From: Streptosporangiaceae bacterium
GTDB lineage: Bacteria; Actinomycetota; Actinomycetes; Streptosporangiales; Streptosporangiaceae
DNA: 5,102 nt
Assembly: GCA_025934635.1 (NCBI GenBank)
Contig: JAICWX010000496.1
Location: forward strand, 1 to 5,102
Direction of reading: 5' to 3'
The position numbers and the translations under genes are program-made. The notes under the pieces were generated by a model. The model saw only the letters and a program-made list of their open reading frames with translations. It was not told where the DNA came from and searched no databases. Below are positions 1 through 4,995 of this stretch, piece by piece (the first letter of the stretch is position 1; each line of letters starts with the position of its first letter).

Positions 1-409
1 CGAGCATGATCGCGCCGCCGCCGACGGCCATGTAGAGCAGCCCGGCGAAGCCGACGAACCAGCCGTAGGTGGGGTTCACCAGCCGGGCGCTCCACTGGTA
101 GGCGTAGCCGGCCAGCGGGATGCGGGTGCCGAGCTCGGCCACGACCAGGGCGATGGCCATGTTGCCGACGCCGACGATGGGCCAGGTCCAGATCGAGGCC
201 GGGCCCCAGTAGGACAGGCCGAACCCGTAGTTCAGGAAGATGCCGGTGGTGATGGAGATGATCGAGAACGAGATCGCGAACATGGAGAAGAACCGCAGCG
301 ACCGCCTGAGCTCCGGCTTGTAGCCGGCCCGCTCGAGCACCTCCAGCCCGGTATCGGGCGCCGGGGTAGCGGTGATGGGTCTGCCGGGTTCGGCGGCGGT
401 GCTCGACAT
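1..409 (-). CDS. APC-family amino acid/choline-type permease, N-terminal part (cut by window edge)
   Basis: This is the first 136 codons of a membrane transporter that should import an amino acid, GABA-like or other amine substrate. A hydrophilic N-terminal tail (about residues 1-38) ends in the basic stretch PELRRSLRF. It is followed by hydrophobic segments at about 41-61, 71-92 and 113-135. Between segments 2 and 3 lies AELGTRIPLAGYAYQW, the conserved loop of the APC superfamily (AE-x-x-S/T-x-x-P-x-x-G-x-Y-x-W). The N-terminal layout resembles the amino acid/choline transporter branch (GabP/UGA4-like), but the specificity is not readable here. The ATG at 409-407 follows AAGGAGGAC (422-414) at ideal spacing, so the start is secure. 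It lies 49 bp after the aminotransferase stop on the same strand, so it is probably the last-transcribed visible gene of the operon and the uptake step for its substrate. About two thirds of the protein lies beyond position 1. Confidence 0.88.
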   Translation of the reverse strand, partial: MSSTAAEPGRPITATPAPDTGLEVLERAGYKPELRRSLRFFSMFAISFSIISITTGIFLNYGFGLSYWGPASIWTWPIVGVGNMAIALVVAELGTRIPLAGYAYQWSARLVNPTYGWFVGFAGLLYMAVGGGAIML

Positions 410-458
410 GGGGGTCCTCCTTGGTTACTGGCCTGGTGAGTGGCCCTCTCTCGTTGCT

Positions 459-1703
459 CTATCTGCCTAGGTGCTTGCGGACGGCGGCGAACGCCTGGTC
501 GGTGGCCTCGAGCACCAGGGCGAGGTCGGCTCCGGTCATGGCGGCGGACACGAACCAGTTGTGCCGGGGGTGCAGGTAGGCGCCGCCGCGCAGCGCCTGC
601 GCGGCGAACACGCCGGCGAGCTCGTAATCGCGGTCGCCGGCGAAGGTGAGGTAGGGCATGGCGGGCGGCCCGGTGTAGTTCACGGCCAGGTCCCACGAGC
701 TGGCCTGGTCGGTGATCCCGGCGCGCAGCTGGGTGCCCATCCGGTCCATGGCCCCGATGGCGTTCTCTTCCTTCAGCGCCTTGATGGTGGCCACGGCGGC
801 GGCCATCGGGACGGCGGCGAACCAGAACGAGCCGGTGACGAAGACGTTCCTGGCACCGTCGCGGAACTTGTCGTTGCCCAGGACGGCGGCCAGCGCCCGG
901 CCGTTGGCGATGGCCTTGCTCCAGGCCGACAGGTCGGGCTCCACCCCGACCGGCTCCCAGCTCGAGCCCAGGTGCAGCCGGAACCCGCAGCGCACGTCGT
1001 CCAGGATCAGCGCGGCTTGCTGCTGGTCGCACAGTTGCCGCAGGCCGCGGGCGAAGCCGTGGTCGACCAGCTCGGAGTCGAAGCCGGCGTCGTGCTTGAA
1101 CGGGCTGACCAGGATGCCGGCCAGGTCGTCGCCGGCTTGGTTTATAGCCGCTTCTACGCTGGTGAGGTCGTTGAAGGTGTAGCGGATGAGGTTCTCGTGG
1201 TCGGCTTTGGTGGTGCCCGCGGGGCGGGGCGTGCACCAGGGGGCGGCGCCGTGGTAGGCGCCCTTGGCCACCAGGATCTTGTTCTTTCCGGTCTGCGCCC
1301 GGGCAATGGTGCAGCACATGGTGGTGGCGTCGGTGCCGTTCTTGGCGAAGACGGCCCAGTCCGCGTGGCGCACGGTCGCCACCATCAGCTCGGCCAGGTC
1401 CACCATGACCGGGCTGGGGCCGTTCTGGCAGTCGCCCTGTTCGGCTTGTATCGTTGCGGCCGCCTCGACCGCCGGGTGCCGGTGGCCGAGCACGACCGGG
1501 CCGTAGCTGCACATCAGGTCGACGTACTCGTGCCCGTCCACGTCCCAGACCCGGGCCCCGCGGCCGCCCCGCATGAACTGCGGGTAGGCGGCGCCGGGGG
1601 CGACCTGGTGCCCGTACATCCCGCCCGGGATCACGGCCTGGGCGCGCTCTTTGAGCTGCTGGTCGGTGGTCTGCTGGCCCGTGCTTGGCTGGGGTGTGCT
1701 CAT
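459..1703 (-). CDS. class III PLP-dependent aminotransferase, glutamate-1-semialdehyde aminomutase-like
   Basis: A 414-residue fold-type I PLP enzyme of the usual length for class III aminotransferases (cytosolic dimers). Visible landmarks are VWDVDGHEYVDL (52-63), the phosphate-loop region KNGTDAT (121-127), YHG (150-152), LILDDVRCGFR (232-242) with D235 expected to contact the PLP pyridine nitrogen, WSKAIANG (261-268) with K263 as the Schiff-base lysine, and GSFWF (291-295). The family usually has GTEA and DEV; here both glutamates are aspartates. It resembles HemL-type aminomutases, but the neighbours are catabolic and no haem genes are present, so a role in tetrapyrrole synthesis is unlikely. 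An aminotransferase acting on an imported amino compound is my inference. The ATG (1703-1701) overlaps the kinase stop as ATGA, with AGGAG at 1716-1712 inside the kinase gene, so translation is probably coupled. Two ATA codons occur, unusual for such GC-rich DNA. Confidence 0.88.
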   Translation of the reverse strand: MSTPQPSTGQQTTDQQLKERAQAVIPGGMYGHQVAPGAAYPQFMRGGRGARVWDVDGHEYVDLMCSYGPVVLGHRHPAVEAAATIQAEQGDCQNGPSPVMVDLAELMVATVRHADWAVFAKNGTDATTMCCTIARAQTGKNKILVAKGAYHGAAPWCTPRPAGTTKADHENLIRYTFNDLTSVEAAINQAGDDLAGILVSPFKHDAGFDSELVDHGFARGLRQLCDQQQAALILDDVRCGFRLHLGSSWEPVGVEPDLSAWSKAIANGRALAAVLGNDKFRDGARNVFVTGSFWFAAVPMAAAVATIKALKEENAIGAMDRMGTQLRAGITDQASSWDLAVNYTGPPAMPYLTFAGDRDYELAGVFAAQALRGGAYLHPRHNWFVSAAMTGADLALVLEATDQAFAAVRKHLGR

Positions 1704-2710
1704 GTGATCAGCTCCTTGATGCGGCCGGCCGCGGCCGGCTGGGCGCCGTCGAGGAAGTCCAGGACCTGGCCGAGGTTCTCGATGCCGGCGTCGGAGCCCA
1801 GCCCGGTGGCGACCAGGGCGCCGCAGGCGAGGCCGAGCCAGGCCGCGTCGAGCGGGTCCGGGTTGTGCTGGCCGGCCGCCAGCAGCAGGCCGGTGAGCAT
1901 CCCGGCGGTGAAGCCGTCGCCGCAGCCAGTGGTGTCGACCACGTCGACCGGCAGGGCGGGCAGCGCCGCCGACCCGCTGGCGCCGCGCCAGGCGACCAGG
2001 CAGCCGTCCGCGCCCTGCGTCACCGCCACGCCGTAGGTGCCGAGCGCGAGCACGTCCTCGATGGCGTCGGCCAGGTCGGCCCGGCCGGTGAGGGTGAGGA
2101 GCTGGTCGGCGTTCGGCAGGAACCAGTCGGTCTGGGCGAGCAGGGGGGCGAGCCGCTCCAGGTCTTCGGGGCGGCCGGGGTGCAGGACGTCGACGGCGAC
2201 GAGCGCTTGTTGGCTTTTCGCGGCGGCGGCCACCTCGGCCAGATCCGCACCGGTCATCCCGGCCAGGGCGTCCGGGGCGCCGATCAGGAGAGCGCGGCTG
2301 CCGGCGAGGTGCTCCAGGTTGATGTCGGCGCGGCCGAAGAGCCGGGTCGCGCCGGGCACGTGCAGCGCCGGGCGCTCGCCGTTCGGCCTGATCGGGAGGA
2401 TGGTGGCCGAGGTCTGAACACCTTTTTTCCGAACGAGGCCAGCGGTTTCCACGCCGTGCCTGCCCATCGCGGCGGTGACGATGTCGCCCAGCAGGTCGTC
2501 GCCGAGCGCGCCGAGGACCCGGACCCTGGCCCCCAGCTTGGCCAGGTCGACGGCGGGACCGGCGGCGGTGCCCGCGGCGGTGGCCCGGATCTCGGTGAGC
2601 CGGACGCTGCCCTGGCCGGGCGGGATCGTCTCGACCGGGCGGCCCAGCACGTCCAGGATGCAGGCGCCGACGACGGTGACTGATCCCAGGTCCGGGCGCC
2701 CGGTACTCAT
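1700..2710 (-). CDS. PfkB/ribokinase-family carbohydrate kinase
   Basis: A 336-residue ATP-dependent kinase of the ribokinase fold, typical in length. The N-terminal strand SVTVVGACILDVLGRP (10-25) opens the domain. The first family signature appears as GTAAGPAVDLAKLGARV (47-63) followed by GALGDD (67-72). The second signature is DTTGCGDGFTAGM (259-271), with D265 as the expected catalytic base; most relatives read GAGDAF where this reads GCGDGF. It should phosphorylate a hydroxyl of a sugar, sugar acid or polyol-like intermediate, making the phosphorylated substrate for the adjacent aldolase. The substrate is not readable. An in-frame reading extends upstream to 2833, but ATG 2710 forms an ATGA overlap with the aldolase stop and begins exactly where family homology begins, so I prefer it. 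Its own ribosome binding site is weak, consistent with coupling to the upstream gene. It contains a run of six A (Lys-Lys 95-96). Confidence 0.9.
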   Translation of the reverse strand: MSTGRPDLGSVTVVGACILDVLGRPVETIPPGQGSVRLTEIRATAAGTAAGPAVDLAKLGARVRVLGALGDDLLGDIVTAAMGRHGVETAGLVRKKGVQTSATILPIRPNGERPALHVPGATRLFGRADINLEHLAGSRALLIGAPDALAGMTGADLAEVAAAAKSQQALVAVDVLHPGRPEDLERLAPLLAQTDWFLPNADQLLTLTGRADLADAIEDVLALGTYGVAVTQGADGCLVAWRGASGSAALPALPVDVVDTTGCGDGFTAGMLTGLLLAAGQHNPDPLDAAWLGLACGALVATGLGSDAGIENLGQVLDFLDGAQPAAAGRIKELIT

Positions 2711-3378
2711 GGCTGGCGGCGCTCGCCGTAGCGGCGGCGGCGGGACTCGGCGGTGACCTCGTCGAGCTCGGCGGCCGACAGGAGGGCGGGCTCGCCGTAG
2801 CTCAGCGCGAGCCGGTAGGTGCGGGCCAGCCACTCGAGCAGCAGCGCCCGGTCGTAGGCCTGGGCCAGGTCGCGGCCATAGGTCACCGCGCCGTGGTTGC
2901 GCAGGATGACGGCGCTGCGGCCGTCCAGCGCTTTTACGGCGGCTTCGGCCAGGCCGTCCGAGCCGAACCGCACGTAGGGCGCGACGCGGACCGGGCCGCC
3001 GAGGCCGGTGATCGCGTAGTGGATGGCGGGCAGTTCCGTGCGGGTGGCCGACAGCGCGATGACCTCGGGCGAGTGGGTGTGCACCACGGCTCCGGCGCGG
3101 GTCGCCGCGTAGATGGCCAGGTGCATCGGGGTCTCCGAGGACGGCGTCTCCGGGTTGCCCGCGGCCGGCTCGGCGCCGTCGGCGGTGACCAGGCAGATGT
3201 CCGGCGGCTGCATGTCGGCGTAGCTGACCCCGGACGGGGTGATCGCCACCACGCCGTCCGCGCGCACGCTCATGTTGCCCGCGCTGCCGACGGCCAGTCC
3301 GTCGTCAAGCAGGCGAGCGCTGTAGCTGACGAGCTGGCCGCGAACCGCCTGCAGCCCGTCCGGATCGTCGCTGTACAC
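2707..3378 (-). CDS. class II aldolase/adducin-family protein (L-fuculose-1-phosphate aldolase-like)
   Basis: A 223-residue zinc-dependent aldolase, close to the usual length of the FucA/AraD group. The complete active site is visible: the phosphate-binding SAGNMS (32-37) and TPSG (47-50), the catalytic glutamate in SSETPMHL (E82), the zinc histidines in VVHTHSPE (H100 and H102), and the third zinc ligand in NHGAV (H162). The family splits phosphorylated ketoses or sugar acids into a three-carbon fragment (often dihydroxyacetone phosphate) and an aldehyde. Which substrate is used here is unknown. It is the promoter-proximal gene of the operon, and its last bases overlap the kinase start. The start is GTG at 3378-3376: an in-frame stop at 3393-3391 leaves no alternative upstream, and the next internal Met lies inside the active-site motif. 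No Shine-Dalgarno is visible, so a leaderless or nearly leaderless mRNA is likely. Confidence 0.9.
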   Translation of the reverse strand: MYSDDPDGLQAVRGQLVSYSARLLDDGLAVGSAGNMSVRADGVVAITPSGVSYADMQPPDICLVTADGAEPAAGNPETPSSETPMHLAIYAATRAGAVVHTHSPEVIALSATRTELPAIHYAITGLGGPVRVAPYVRFGSDGLAEAAVKALDGRSAVILRNHGAVTYGRDLAQAYDRALLLEWLARTYRLALSYGEPALLSAAELDEVTAESRRRRYGERRQP

Positions 3379-3379
3379 T
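3374..3379 (+). promoter_or_regulatory. candidate -10 box for the tetR gene
   Basis: TACACT resembles an actinobacterial -10 box and would place the transcript start near 3386, inside the operator, giving a 5' leader of about 47 nt. It overlaps the start codon of the divergent aldolase gene. No convincing -35 hexamer is visible upstream, so confidence is modest. Confidence 0.35.
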
Positions 3380-3381
3380 AA

Positions 3382-3408
3382 TGTCGGATATTAGACGGAC
3401 GTCCGACA
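3382..3408. promoter_or_regulatory. probable operator of the divergent TetR regulator
   Basis: A perfect inverted repeat, TGTCGGA (3382-3388) and TCCGACA (3402-3408), is separated by 13 bp. Inside it lies a second exact palindrome, CGGACGTCCG (3396-3405). The half-site core CGGA or its complement occurs three times. The 27-bp site fills most of the gap between the aldolase start and the tetR start, where it would cover both putative promoters. TetR-family proteins typically bind such sites next to their own genes. Joint control of tetR and the catabolic operon is therefore the expected arrangement; actual binding is inferred. Confidence 0.75.
3388..3393 (-). promoter_or_regulatory. candidate -10 box for the aldolase operon
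   Basis: Read on the minus strand, this is TAATAT. It ends 9 nt before the GTG start of the aldolase gene, so transcription would begin at or within a few bases of the start codon. That would explain the missing ribosome binding site (leaderless mRNA). No good -35 is visible; TGTTTT at 3416-3411 is the best at 17-bp spacing. The box lies inside the TetR operator. Confidence 0.4.
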
Positions 3409-3421
3409 AAAAAACAGGCCC

Positions 3422-3427
3422 GGGGGG
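3422..3427 (+). promoter_or_regulatory. ribosome binding site deciding the tetR start
   Basis: A run of six G lies 5 nt before ATG 3433. An in-frame GTG at 3427 overlaps this run and would have no Shine-Dalgarno of its own, so ATG 3433 is the better start. Confidence 0.55.
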
Positions 3428-3432
3428 TGATC

Positions 3433-4023
3433 ATGCCCAAGATCGTCGACTGGGACGCCCGGCGGGACGAGATCCTCTCCGCCACCTGGCGGGTGATCGC
3501 GCGCGACGGCATCGCCCGCGCCACCATCAGGGCCATCGCCCGCGAGGCGGGCTGCTCCCGGGGCATCCTGGCGCATTACTTCGACGACAAGGCCGACATC
3601 CTCGGCTCGGCGCTGATGATGTCGCACCGCCGGGTGGTGGCCCGGATGGAGGCCGGGGCGGCCGGGCTGACCGGGCTGGACGCGCTGCGCGTCATCATGC
3701 TGGAGGCCCTGCCGCTGGACGAGCAGCGAGATCTCGAGGCGCAGATCGAGATCAGCTTCTGGGGCCGGGCACTGGGCAACCCGGCGCTGCGCGAGCTGCA
3801 GCACGCCGAGTTCGACCGCTTCGCCGAGCGGCTGCGCGGCCACCTGGCCGAGGCGGAGAAGAACGGCGAGCTCCGCGCGGGAGTGGACATCGCGCTGGCC
3901 GCCCACCAGCTGCTGGTGCTGATCGACGGGCTCAGCGCCGAGCGGGTGCTCTACCCGGACCGGGTCGACCCGGTCCGCCAGCAGCAGATGCTCGACGCCC
4001 TGCTGGGCAGCCTGCGCTCCTGA
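3433..4023 (+). CDS. TetR/AcrR-family transcriptional regulator
   Basis: A 196-residue DNA-binding protein of normal TetR length. The N-terminal helix-turn-helix is clear: DEILSATWRVIARDGIARA (12-30) leads into TIRAIAREAGCSRGILAHYF (31-50), followed by DDKADIL (51-57). The C-terminal part (about 75-190) is helical and acidic, and probably forms the ligand-binding and dimerisation domain; its general look is BetI-like, but the ligand is unknown. The gene is transcribed away from the aldolase operon, with a perfect inverted repeat between them. It most likely represses both itself and the operon until a pathway substrate or intermediate binds. A start at GTG 3427, two codons longer, cannot be excluded. 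Confidence 0.9.
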   Translation: MPKIVDWDARRDEILSATWRVIARDGIARATIRAIAREAGCSRGILAHYFDDKADILGSALMMSHRRVVARMEAGAAGLTGLDALRVIMLEALPLDEQRDLEAQIEISFWGRALGNPALRELQHAEFDRFAERLRGHLAEAEKNGELRAGVDIALAAHQLLVLIDGLSAERVLYPDRVDPVRQQQMLDALLGSLRS

Positions 4024-4057
4024 CCGGCGGCCCGCTCGCGGCTGGCTCCCGAATAAG

Positions 4058-4099
4058 GTGACCTGGGTCACGTGACCTGAGTCACGTGATCTGGGTCAC
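4058..4099. promoter_or_regulatory. three tandem 14-bp near-palindromes, Crp-like binding sites
   Basis: Three contiguous copies with exactly 14-bp period: GTGACCTGGGTCAC (4058-4071), GTGACCTGAGTCAC (4072-4085) and GTGATCTGGGTCAC (4086-4099). Each is a palindrome or near-palindrome, and each fits GTG-N6-GNCAC, the consensus I recall for Streptomyces coelicolor Crp, the cAMP-receptor-protein homologue. The junctions form CACGTG, so GGTCACGTGACC (4066-4077) is an alternative palindrome in a shifted register. The array lies between the tetR stop and the secreted trefoil gene, whose start is 84 bp downstream, so that gene is the natural target. Protein identity is inferred; the repeat structure is directly visible. 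Confidence 0.75.
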
Positions 4100-4114
4100 G
4101 GTATTTGAATGGTC

Positions 4115-4120
4115 TTAAAA
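4115..4120 (+). promoter_or_regulatory. candidate -10 box for the trefoil gene
   Basis: TTAAAA is the most AT-rich hexamer between the Crp-like array and the gene. It would give a start near 4127 and a leader of about 56 nt that includes the 4134-4154 hairpin. The corresponding -35 region (about 4092-4097) would fall inside the third Crp-like site. TTGAAT at 4105-4110 could instead be a -35, but no matching -10 is seen at normal spacing. Confidence 0.3.
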
Positions 4121-4133
4121 CGATCCTTTCCCT

Positions 4134-4154
4134 GTGCCCGGATGTACCGGGCAC
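4134..4154 (+). repeat. perfect 8-bp hairpin in the trefoil gene leader
   Basis: GTGCCCGG (4134-4141) and CCGGGCAC (4147-4154) are exact reverse complements around the 5-nt loop ATGTA. The stem ends 28 nt before the start codon and leaves the ribosome binding site free. No T-run follows, so it does not look like a terminator. It may be an mRNA-stabilising leader hairpin or a protein-binding operator. Confidence 0.7.
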
Positions 4155-4170
4155 GTTCATACGGGGAACT

Positions 4171-4174
4171 GGAG
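4171..4174 (+). promoter_or_regulatory. ribosome binding site of the trefoil gene
   Basis: GGAG lies 8 nt before ATG 4183. This fixes the start there rather than at the in-frame TTG 4105, which would add 26 residues ahead of an otherwise well-formed signal peptide. Confidence 0.75.
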
Positions 4175-4182
4175 TAATAACA

Positions 4183-4743
4183 ATGAGCATCAAGAGCAGG
4201 TTCGGGCGAGCTGGGGTCATTGCCGCGGCCACCGCCGCGATCGGCGTGGGCATGGCCGGGGTGGCGTCGGCGGCACCGGCGGCGTCAGCGGCGCCGGCTG
4301 CGATCAACGGGCCGGTCTTCGGCTGCGTCTTCCAGACCGTCAACGGTCACTACCTGACGGCGGTGGGCGCGGGGGGCCGCAGCACCGACGTGATCCACAG
4401 CGACGCGACCAGGATCGGGTCCTGGGAGAAGTTCACCCTGATCGACTCCGGGACCGGGACGCCCGTCATCCAGTACGGCATCCAGACTGCGAACGGCCAC
4501 TACCTGACGGCCGTCGGCGGTGGCGGGCGGACCACCGACGTGATCCACTCCGACGCCACCCAGATCCAGGCCTGGGAACTGCTCACGCTGAACTCGCTCG
4601 GGGGCGGCGTGTATGACATCCAGACCGTCGACGGGCACTACCTCACCGCCGTGGGCGGTGGCGGGCGGACCACCGACGTGATCCACTCGGACGCCACCCG
4701 GGTCGGCTCGTGGGAGAAGTTTACGGTCAGCTGCGGCCACTGA
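4183..4743 (+). CDS. small secreted three-repeat protein, predicted beta-trefoil (fascin/lectin-like)
   Basis: A 186-residue exported protein. Residues 1-30 form a Sec signal peptide: basic start MSIKSRFGR, an Ala/Gly/Val-rich core, and probable cleavage after VASA. Maturity is followed by a short Ala/Pro linker and then three repeats of about 40 residues starting near 50, 100 and 146. Each reads approximately QT-x-[ND]GHYLTAVG-x-GGR-[ST]-TDVIHSDAT, followed by a W-E-x-[FL]-T segment. Three repeats of this size with G-x-YL-x-A and W-E-x-F signatures are typical of beta-trefoils of the fascin/agglutinin type, which often bind carbohydrate; this fold assignment is inference. The mature chain has just two cysteines, C48 before repeat 1 and C184 near the C-terminus, which could form a disulfide joining the ends. 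No catalytic motif is seen. Control probably comes from the upstream Crp-like array, not from the TetR operator. Confidence 0.88.
   Translation: MSIKSRFGRAGVIAAATAAIGVGMAGVASAAPAASAAPAAINGPVFGCVFQTVNGHYLTAVGAGGRSTDVIHSDATRIGSWEKFTLIDSGTGTPVIQYGIQTANGHYLTAVGGGGRTTDVIHSDATQIQAWELLTLNSLGGGVYDIQTVDGHYLTAVGGGGRTTDVIHSDATRVGSWEKFTVSCGH
4330..4740 (+). repeat. three internal coding repeats of the trefoil protein
   Basis: Repeat units begin at about 4330, 4480 and 4618. Units 2 and 3 share 35 identical bases (4516-4550 and 4654-4688). Unit 1 shares a 16-base core, CACCGACGTGATCCAC, with both. Units 1 and 3 agree at R-[IV]-GSWEKFT, whereas unit 2 has QIQAWELLT, so one sector differs from the other two. 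Confidence 0.85.
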
Positions 4744-4787
4744 CCAACCACACGCACCCAGCCGCCACTCGGTCCCGGTCCCGGCGA

Positions 4788-4812
4788 CGGCATTGATGCT
4801 CCATCGATGCCG
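4788..4812 (+). terminator. terminator-like hairpin after the trefoil gene
   Basis: The arms at 4788-4798 and 4802-4812 form an 11-bp stem with one G-U wobble and a 3-nt loop, starting 44 nt after the stop codon. No U-tract follows, which is common for actinobacterial intrinsic terminators. The 5' arm can also pair with CAATGCCG at 4821-4828 (8 perfect pairs), so two mutually exclusive hairpins are possible. Confidence 0.55.
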
Positions 4813-4937
4813 CCCCGGCACAATGCCGCTTAGCTTAAGTTGATCTTGTCTTTGCGTCACTTACGTCACCGGCGGCCAGCCGCCCAGACCGGAACCTCCC
4901 GCCAGCCGAAACGTTCCCCAGGGCCCGCCGGGCCGAT

Positions 4938-4995
4938 TCCATGATCACGTGTTGTTGCAGGCCGCCGGCGACCCCTAACAACACGTGATCATGGA
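4938..4995. repeat. perfect 19-bp inverted repeat, intergenic
   Basis: The left arm TCCATGATCACGTGTTGTT (4938-4956) is the exact reverse complement of 4977-4995, around a 20-nt GC-rich loop. The arms have 8 G/C in 19, well below the surrounding DNA, and no U-tract follows on either strand. It could be a bidirectional terminator between convergent genes, a protein-binding site, or a copy of a dispersed palindromic element. The sequence alone does not decide. Confidence 0.85.

Noticed and set aside
459..1703. Aminotransferase as a haem-biosynthesis HemL
   Set aside because: No other tetrapyrrole genes are present, the motifs differ, and the gene is embedded in a catabolic operon with a permease.
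471..2036. Long plus-strand open frame opposite the aminotransferase and kinase genes
   Set aside because: Long antisense open frames are expected in GC-rich genes. The protein is low-complexity Gly/Val/Arg-rich with no domain, while the minus frames carry full family motifs.
2711..2833. Longer kinase start at 2833
   Set aside because: The extra 41 residues are Arg/Pro-rich and are the out-of-frame shadow of the aldolase C-terminus. Family homology and the ATGA overlap both begin at 2710.
4058..4099. CRISPR-like or satellite repeat array
   Set aside because: The copies are 14 bp, abutting, without spacers, and palindromic in a promoter position, which fits operator sites far better.
4105..4182. 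N-terminal extension of the trefoil protein from TTG 4105
   Set aside because: It would add 26 residues ahead of a normal signal peptide and span the promoter and hairpin region. ATG 4183 has GGAG at proper spacing.
4831..4869. Promoter for a small RNA in the AT-richer patch with CGTCAC repeats
   Set aside because: TTGATC at 4840-4845 has no -10 at normal spacing on the plus strand, and no good pair is seen on the minus strand.
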